A DNA stretch of 64,000 nt from an uncultured Prevotellaceae bacterium (GTDB lineage: Bacteria; Bacteroidota; Bacteroidia; Bacteroidales; Muribaculaceae), in the NCBI GenBank assembly GCA_937898675.1, contig CALEJB010000037.1, positions 1-64,000 on the forward strand. The letters are read 5' to 3'. A program made the position numbers and the translations under genes. Of this stretch, positions 58,886 through 64,000 are shown piece by piece. Positions within the stretch are counted from its first letter, which is position 1, and each line of letters opens with the position of its first letter. The notes beneath the pieces were generated by a model. That model saw only the letters and a program-made list of their open reading frames with translations. It was not told where the DNA came from and did not search any database.

Positions 58886-59803
58886 TTACTTGTTCACCTG
58901 GAAGCGGTTGAAACCGTCCTTCAAGTGAGCGACAACCTGGTTGGCTGCGGCAAGACCTGCGTTGATGTTAGCCTCGGCGGTCTGGGCACCCATCTTCTTG
59001 GGGGTGAACAGCACGCGCTCGGGATATTTGGCCTCGAGCTCGTCGCCGTTGGCGGGCTTGACGTCGGCGATGTAGCGGAAGTCGGGACGGCTCTCCATGG
59101 CCTCTGCCAGGCCGGCCTCGTCAATGACCTCCTTGCGGGCGGCATTGATGAGCACGCCGTTCTTGGGCAGGAGCTCGATGAGCTTCTTGCCTACCGAGCC
59201 GCGGGTCTCGTCGGTTGCGGGGATGTGCAGGCTCACGTACTGGTTCTGGCTGTACAGTTCCTCGACGCTGTGCACGGGGTGGATGCCGTCGGCTTCCATC
59301 ACCTCGTCCTTCACCCAGGGGTCGAGGGCGCTGATCTTCATGCCGAAGCCCTTGGCGATGCGTGCTACGCAGCGGCCAACGGCGCCATAGGCATGGATGC
59401 CCAGCGTCTTGCCCAGCAGCTCGGTGCCCGATGTGCCGTTGTAACGGTTGCGGATCAGAGTCACCATCATGCCCATCACCAGCTCGGCAACGGCGTTGCT
59501 GTTCTGGCCCGGGGTGTTCATCACGCACACGCCGTGGGCGGTTGCCTCGGCCAGGTCGATGTTGTCATAGCCTGCGCCTGCGCGCACAACCACCTTGAGC
59601 TGGGGAGCGGCGTCAAACACTTCCTTGTCCACCTTGTCGCTGCGGACAATTAGGCCGGCGGCGTCGCCGATGGCGTTGATCATGTCCTCGCGGGTTCCCT
59701 TCTCAACCAGCACCAGCTCGTGGCCGGCGCCTTCAATCACCTCACGGATGCCCTGCACTGCTACGGGAGCAAAGGGCTTCTCGGTTGCAACTAAAATCTT
59801 CAT
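58886..59803 (-). CDS. serA: D-3-phosphoglycerate dehydrogenase, lysine (K) type
   Basis: 305 residues, short form without ACT domain. Rossmann NAD site at IHAYGAVGR (136-144), catalytic Arg223 in NAARKEV. The position of the catalytic His is replaced: TPKKMGAQT (268-275) where classic enzymes have TPHxGAxT. This matches the Bacteroidota/Entamoeba histolytica class in which Lys replaces His. It oxidises 3-phosphoglycerate in the first step of serine synthesis. It lies 33 nt after serC. Confidence 0.92.
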   Translation of the reverse strand: MKILVATEKPFAPVAVQGIREVIEGAGHELVLVEKGTREDMINAIGDAAGLIVRSDKVDKEVFDAAPQLKVVVRAGAGYDNIDLAEATAHGVCVMNTPGQNSNAVAELVMGMMVTLIRNRYNGTSGTELLGKTLGIHAYGAVGRCVARIAKGFGMKISALDPWVKDEVMEADGIHPVHSVEELYSQNQYVSLHIPATDETRGSVGKKLIELLPKNGVLINAARKEVIDEAGLAEAMESRPDFRYIADVKPANGDELEAKYPERVLFTPKKMGAQTAEANINAGLAAANQVVAHLKDGFNRFQVNK

Positions 59804-59836
59804 GTTATTTAGTTATTGTTGTTGGTATCGTTATGA

Positions 59837-60907
59837 TTAATGCTTGTTCTCAAACTCGTGCATGGCGTCAACGAGCACCTTCACGCTCTCGAGGGGCAGT
59901 GCGTTGTACAGCGATGCGCGGAAGCCGCCCACCGAGCGGTGGCCCTTGATGCCCACGATGCCCTTGGTGCCGGCGAAGTCGATGAAGTCCTTCTCCAGTT
60001 CCTTGTACTCGGGCTTCATCACGAAGCACACGTTCATGATCGAGCGGTCCTTGGGGTCGGTAACGGTGCCGACAAACATCTTGCTGCTGTCGATGGCGTC
60101 ATACAGGCATGCGGCCTTCTCCTCGTCGATGCGCTGGAGCTCCTTCACGCCGCCCAGCTGCTTGTACCACTTGAGGGTCTGCAGGGCTGCATAGATGGGG
60201 AACACGGGAGGAGTGTTGAACATCGAGCCCTTCTCAACGTGGGTCTGGTAGTTGAGCATGGTGGGAATCACGCGGTCAACCTTGCCCAGCACGTCTTCCT
60301 TGACGATGACGAAGGTAACGCCTGCGGGCGATACGTTCTTCTGTGCGCCGCCGTAGATGAGGTCATACTTGGAGACGTCAACGGGACGGGTGAAGATGTC
60401 GCTCGACATGTCGGCAACCATGCGCACGGGGAGGTCATAGTCCTCGCGGATCTCGGTGCCGTAGATGGTATTGTTGGTGGTGATGTGGAAGTAGTCAACA
60501 TCGGTGGGCACCTGGTAGCCCTTGGGGATGAAGGTGTAGTTGTCATCCTTGGACGAAGCAACGACGTCAACCTCGCCGAACAGCTTGGCCTCCTTGATGG
60601 CCTTGTTGGCCCACGTGCCGGTGTTCAGGTAAGCAGCCTTGGTGCGCAGCAGGTTCATGGGAACCATGCAGAATTGCAGGCTTGCGCCGCCGCCCAGGAA
60701 CAGCACCTTGTAGCCCTCGGGGATATCAAGCAACTCCTTGAACAGTTGCTCAGCCTCGTCAACGACAGCGGTGAACTCCTTGCTGCGGTGCGAGATTTCG
60801 AGAATCGACAGGCCGGTGCCGGCAAAGTCGCGGATGGCGTCAACACAGTTGTCCAATGTGTACTGGCTCATGATAGACGGTCCAGCATAGAAATTGTGCT
60901 TCTTCAT
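59837..60907 (-). CDS. serC: Phosphoserine aminotransferase
   Basis: 356 residues, class V PLP aminotransferase. It opens MKKHNFYAGPS; the PLP lysine is in YGGAQKNVSPAG, with EISHRSKEF and GGFRASLYNA as conserved elements. Second step of the serine pathway, using glutamate as amino donor. It heads the serC-serA operon. The leader starts with a 7-bp inverted repeat next to the promoter. Confidence 0.95.
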   Translation of the reverse strand: MKKHNFYAGPSIMSQYTLDNCVDAIRDFAGTGLSILEISHRSKEFTAVVDEAEQLFKELLDIPEGYKVLFLGGGASLQFCMVPMNLLRTKAAYLNTGTWANKAIKEAKLFGEVDVVASSKDDNYTFIPKGYQVPTDVDYFHITTNNTIYGTEIREDYDLPVRMVADMSSDIFTRPVDVSKYDLIYGGAQKNVSPAGVTFVIVKEDVLGKVDRVIPTMLNYQTHVEKGSMFNTPPVFPIYAALQTLKWYKQLGGVKELQRIDEEKAACLYDAIDSSKMFVGTVTDPKDRSIMNVCFVMKPEYKELEKDFIDFAGTKGIVGIKGHRSVGGFRASLYNALPLESVKVLVDAMHEFENKH

Positions 60908-60965
60908 AATGCTAATTTTGATTTTAGAAGTTATAGTTTAAATAAAAAATGATTTCGGTTCTTGC

Positions 60966-60984
60966 CCAAGTGCACTCCACTTGG
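60966..60984. promoter_or_regulatory. Inverted repeat at start of serC transcript
   Basis: CCAAGTG-CACTC-CACTTGG, a 7-bp perfect inverted repeat beginning 6 bp after the -7 box. It could be an operator or a 5' stem-loop. Confidence 0.45.
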
Positions 60985-60990
60985 CAGTGA

Positions 60991-61021
60991 CAAAGTTAGA
61001 ACATTTTTTTCATTGCCGCAA
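60991..61021 (-). promoter_or_regulatory. Promoter of serC-serA
   Basis: Minus strand TTG (61019-61021), 20 bp, TAACTTTG (60991-60998). Confidence 0.7.
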
Positions 61022-61232
61022 TACCCGCAAAATTTACCAAAATTTAGCATTTTGTCAATTTGCCACACTTGTGGCGATTTTGCCGATTGACAAATAGTTA
61101 AATCATGCTTTTGGTTCCAAAATGTACCTTTTCGGTGGTTTTGGCGACAAAAGTTTTTTTGTGCTTTTTTGTATTTTTTGAACTTGTTGAAAAAACCTTC
61201 CGAAAAATGTTTCCTGTTTGGAAAATTCAGCC

Positions 61233-61240
61233 TATATTTG
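61233..61240 (+). promoter_or_regulatory. -7 element of gdhA
   Basis: TATATTTG, full match, 71 nt before the ATG. No TTG at 19-20 bp. The surrounding 405-nt serC/gdhA intergenic region holds the two divergent promoters and otherwise AT-rich sequence without a credible gene. Confidence 0.55.
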
Positions 61241-61311
61241 TGACCGTTTTAAGAGAGACAACCAAATTTTTAGTTTTAACTAATTAACAACTTTAATCGA
61301 TAAAATTTATC

Positions 61312-62655
61312 ATGAACGTTGAGAAAATTTTAGCAAACCTGGAGGCTAAACACCCCGGTGAGTCTGAGTATCTGCAGGCTGTACGCGAAGTCCTCGAATC
61401 CATCGAGGAGGTTTATAACCAGCATCCCGAATTTGAGAAGGCCAAGATCGTTGAGCGCATGGTAGAACCCGAGCGCATCTTCACCTTCCGTGTTACCTGG
61501 ATTGACGATAATGGTGAGGTTCAGACCAACCTCGGTTATCGTGTACAGTTCAACAGCGCCATTGGCCCGTACAAGGGCGGTCTGCGCTTCCACAAGGCAG
61601 TTACTCCTTCAATGCTGAAGTTCCTCGGTTTCGAGCAGACTTTCAAGAATGCACTCACCACTCTGCCCATGGGCGGTGGCAAGGGCGGCTCTGACTTCGA
61701 CCCCGTTGGCAAGAGCGACGCTGAAATCATGCGTTTCTGCCAGGCCTTCATGCTTGAGCTCCGTCACAACATTGGTCCCGATCAGGACATCCCCGCTGGT
61801 GACGTTGGCGTTGGCGGCCGTGAAATTGGCTTCCTCAATGGTATGTATCAGAAACTCGCTCGTCAATATCATACTGGCGTCCTCACCGGTAAGGGCATGA
61901 CCTGGGGCGGTTCTATCCTTCGTCCCGAGGCAACCGGTTTCGGTGCTCTCTACTTCACCGAGCACGTGCTCCACGCTGCCGGCAAGGACATCAAGGGCAA
62001 GAAGATCGCTCTCTCGGGCTTCGGTAACGTGGCTTGGGGTGCTGCCACCAAGGCTTGTGAGCTCGGCGCTAAGGTCGTTGCCATCTCTGGCCCCGACGGC
62101 GTTTGCGAGATCCCCGAGGGCATCACTCCCGAGATGATCGACTACATGCTTGAGATGCGTGCTTCCAACCGCAACAAGGTTGAGGACATGGCAACCAAGT
62201 TCCCCGGCCAGGCCAAGTTCACCGCCGGCAAGAAGGCTTGGAGCGTGCCCGTTGACATCGCTCTCCCCTGCGCATTCCAGAATGAGCTGAGCGAGGACGA
62301 CGCTAAGGAGCTGCTCGCTAACGGCTGCTGGTGCTGCTGCGAGGTTTCGAACATGGGTTGCCAGCCCGGCGCTATCCACTTCTTCCAGAAGAACGGCGTG
62401 CTCTTTGCCCCCGGCAAGGCTGTCAACGCTGGTGGCGTAGCTACCTCTGGCCTTGAGATGACTCAGAACGCTGCTCACATCAGCTGGTCCGCACAGGAGG
62501 TTGACGACAAGCTGCACTGGATCATGCAGAACATCCACGAGCAGTGCGTTAAGTTCGGCACCCAGGCCGACGGCACCATCGACTACGTGAAGGGCGCTAA
62601 CATCGCCGGCTTCATGAAGGTCGCTCAGGCTATGCTCGAACAGGGCGTCATCTAA
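61312..62655 (+). CDS. gdhA: NADP-type glutamate dehydrogenase
   Basis: 447 residues, hexameric small GDH. The glutamate site PMGGGKGGSDFDP with catalytic Lys is present, followed by GDVGVGGREIGFL and the Rossmann motif GFGNVAWGAA. The family aminates 2-oxoglutarate with NADPH and is the main ammonium-assimilating enzyme in Bacteroides. It is divergent from serC, which uses glutamate. Codon use (GCT, GTT rich) differs from flanking genes and suggests high expression. Confidence 0.94.
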   Translation: MNVEKILANLEAKHPGESEYLQAVREVLESIEEVYNQHPEFEKAKIVERMVEPERIFTFRVTWIDDNGEVQTNLGYRVQFNSAIGPYKGGLRFHKAVTPSMLKFLGFEQTFKNALTTLPMGGGKGGSDFDPVGKSDAEIMRFCQAFMLELRHNIGPDQDIPAGDVGVGGREIGFLNGMYQKLARQYHTGVLTGKGMTWGGSILRPEATGFGALYFTEHVLHAAGKDIKGKKIALSGFGNVAWGAATKACELGAKVVAISGPDGVCEIPEGITPEMIDYMLEMRASNRNKVEDMATKFPGQAKFTAGKKAWSVPVDIALPCAFQNELSEDDAKELLANGCWCCCEVSNMGCQPGAIHFFQKNGVLFAPGKAVNAGGVATSGLEMTQNAAHISWSAQEVDDKLHWIMQNIHEQCVKFGTQADGTIDYVKGANIAGFMKVAQAMLEQGVI

Positions 62656-62709
62656 TTTGACAAAGATTTTTGAAAGCGTCTGCATTGTCCAGATCGTTTA
62701 ATACCTGAC

Positions 62710-62751
62710 AGAAGGCAGGCTACCCCCGTGGGGCGCCTGCTTTCTCTTTTT
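62710..62751 (+). terminator. Intrinsic terminator of gdhA
   Basis: AGAAGGCAGGC pairs with GCCTGCTTTCT (one G-T pair), inner CCCC/GGGG pairing, followed by CTTTTTG. Confidence 0.85.
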
Positions 62752-62831
62752 GTGCCGATGGCCACAAATGCCTTTTTGGTGACAGTATAGTTAAATTCCG
62801 TTTATCATCATCCAAATCCCGAAATTTTCAC

Positions 62832-62839
62832 TATCTTTG
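62832..62839 (+). promoter_or_regulatory. -7 element of rsfS-ftsH
   Basis: TATCTTTG, full match, 27 nt before the rsfS start. The -33 region is poor. Confidence 0.55.
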
Positions 62840-62866
62840 CAAGTTAGAATATTATCAAATTTTTAT

Positions 62867-63226
62867 ATGAGCGAAAACAAGGATTTAATTCAAACCATCA
62901 TCGAAGCGATTCAGGAAAAGAAGGGTCGCGACATTGTCCATGTGGACCTTTCGGGCATCGAGACTGCCGCTGCGCAGGGGTTCGTTATTGCAACAGGCAA
63001 CACGCCCATGCAGGTGACAGCCGTTGCCGACAGCGTGCGCGAGTATGTCGAGAAACATGCGGGCCAGCGCCCGTTCAACTACGACGGATACCAGAATGCC
63101 CAGTGGGTAATCATTGATTACGGCAACATCTTTGTCCACGTCTTCGTGCCCGACTTCCGTGAGCGATACAATCTCGAGCAGCTCTGGGCCGACGCAACCA
63201 TCAACACTATACCTAACCTGGATTAA
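62867..63226 (+). CDS. rsfS: Ribosomal silencing factor RsfS
   Basis: 119 residues starting MSENKDLIQTIIEAI; a longer frame from 62837 overlaps the promoter. Fits the RsfS/Iojap family: HVDLSGIETAAAQGFVIATGNTPMQVTAVAD and QWVIIDYGNIFVHVF. It binds L14 on the 50S subunit and blocks subunit joining under poor nutrition. ftsH starts 3 nt after the stop. Confidence 0.93.
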   Translation: MSENKDLIQTIIEAIQEKKGRDIVHVDLSGIETAAAQGFVIATGNTPMQVTAVADSVREYVEKHAGQRPFNYDGYQNAQWVIIDYGNIFVHVFVPDFRERYNLEQLWADATINTIPNLD

Positions 63227-63229
63227 ACA

Positions 63230-64000
63230 ATGGCAATTAAGAACAATAAAGGCAAGTCCCCCAAGATCTTCGGCATCTTTTGGATGTACGGAATCGTGAT
63301 TTTGATACTGGTGGGCTTGTACTACATGAATAGCGACAGCGCTCCATCTCAGCAAGTGGACTGGTCAAAGTTCCAGAGCATTGTCGCCAAGGGTGGGGTG
63401 GAGTCGATAACGGTTTATTCCAACAAAGACATTGTCGAGGCCACTGTCACCGATAAGATGGCCAAGGAACTGGCTGCCGAGCAACAGCAATCCCAGGGAA
63501 GAGGCATGCCGCCAATGGGCCGAGGCAAGGTGTCTTCAACCGTCACGACGCGCATTCCCAGCGCCGACAAGTTTGACGATTATGTCCAGGCTTGGCGTGA
63601 AAGCGGCTATTTTAAGGGCAGCCTGAAGTATGACACCAAGAGCGATTTCTCGATGGCCTTCTGGACCTTCGGACCCATCGTGCTGTTCGTCCTCTTGTGG
63701 GTGCTGATGTTCCGCCATGTCGGTCGTGGTTCCGGTGGCGGCATCTTCAGCGTCGGCAAGTCTAAGGCGCGCCTGTTCGACAAGGACAAGGACAGCAAGG
63801 TGACATTTAAAGACGTCGCTGGCCTTGCCGAGGCCAAGGTGGAGATTGCCGAGATTGTGGACTTCCTCAAGAATCCCAAGCATTACACCCAGTTGGGCGG
63901 CAAAATTCCCAAGGGCGCGTTGCTCGTGGGGCCTCCGGGAACGGGCAAGACCCTCCTTGCTAAGGCTGTGGCCGGCGAGGCTGAGGTGCCTTTCTTCTCC
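63230..64000 (+). CDS. ftsH: ATP-dependent zinc metalloprotease FtsH (5' part, runs off window)
   Basis: 257 codons of a longer gene. Membrane helix 1 is at about 13-33, a periplasmic domain at about 34-140 contains a Gln/Gly/Met-rich insert (QQQSQGRGMPPMGRG), and helix 2 is at about 143-162. The AAA+ domain starts with FKDVAGLAEAK and Walker A GPPGTGKT. The Zn protease domain lies beyond position 64000. FtsH degrades membrane and regulatory proteins. It is co-transcribed with rsfS. Confidence 0.95.
   Translation, partial: MAIKNNKGKSPKIFGIFWMYGIVILILVGLYYMNSDSAPSQQVDWSKFQSIVAKGGVESITVYSNKDIVEATVTDKMAKELAAEQQQSQGRGMPPMGRGKVSSTVTTRIPSADKFDDYVQAWRESGYFKGSLKYDTKSDFSMAFWTFGPIVLFVLLWVLMFRHVGRGSGGGIFSVGKSKARLFDKDKDSKVTFKDVAGLAEAKVEIAEIVDFLKNPKHYTQLGGKIPKGALLVGPPGTGKTLLAKAVAGEAEVPFFS

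Noticed and set aside
1..64000. tRNA, rRNA, CRISPR arrays, insertion sequences
   Set aside because: Scanned by eye for T-arm-like GGTTCGA motifs, repeat-spacer patterns and transposase motifs; nothing convincing. A tRNAscan or ISfinder run would be decisive.

Overview
The window looks like one contiguous chromosomal stretch of a GC-rich member of the Bacteroidales, plausibly Muribaculaceae or a relative; no genus can be fixed from the sequence alone. Four things point there. The RprX/RprY, Na+-NQR and GTPase-defective EF-G2-type genes are of the Bacteroidota kind. The serine pathway dehydrogenase is the Bacteroides type with lysine at the active site. Many genes carry the Bacteroidota promoter (-33 TTG/TTTG, 19-20 bp, -7 TAnnTTTG). 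Shine-Dalgarno sites are mostly absent. I saw no rRNA, tRNA, CRISPR array or intact insertion sequence.

Layout. 1-10.6 kb (minus) is a probable seven-gene operon: a diacylglycerol/lipid kinase, glycogen debranching enzyme, glycogen synthase-like GT, GH57 amylase, 5'-nucleotidase, a GH3-beta-lactamase fusion and a short lipoprotein. 10.7-16 kb holds a DUF308 membrane protein, L31 type B, a PHP-type tyrosine phosphatase, PlsC and RprXY. 16.3-25.4 kb holds the EF-G paralogue, HemW, an AlkD-like protein, UvrA, a YtxH/holin-like small membrane cluster and an ECF sigma factor. 25.5-26.8 kb is a decayed phage/mobile-element remnant: a truncated methyltransferase-like gene, a frameshifted small membrane gene and a minor-head/CdiA-type nuclease fragment. 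It also contains a candidate free-standing small RNA and a perfect 36-bp palindrome.

26.9-32.7 kb is housekeeping: trigger factor, ClpP, ClpX, RecQ. 32.9-45.6 kb is an envelope-biogenesis region (two PpiC/SurA-type foldases, OstA/LptA-like, MutL, PHP phosphatase, SGNH hydrolase, AlbA_2 protein). It is interrupted at 34.9-37.7 kb by a separate cassette: a NUDIX-winged-helix regulator, a VWA protein with a C-terminal A1S_2505-like domain, and a small frameshifted protein. AT-spaced palindromes occur at the promoters of this cassette, and it is the best candidate here for an under-described system.

45.7-64 kb carries an SSB-like DUF3127 protein, PepD, an OmpH/Skp-like lipoprotein, the nqrA-F operon, an ExbB-ExbD-ExbD-TonB operon, serC-serA, NADP-type glutamate dehydrogenase, RsfS and the first 257 codons of FtsH. 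Together these cover glycogen turnover, sodium-motive and TonB energisation of the envelope, outer-membrane assembly, protein quality control and central nitrogen/serine metabolism.
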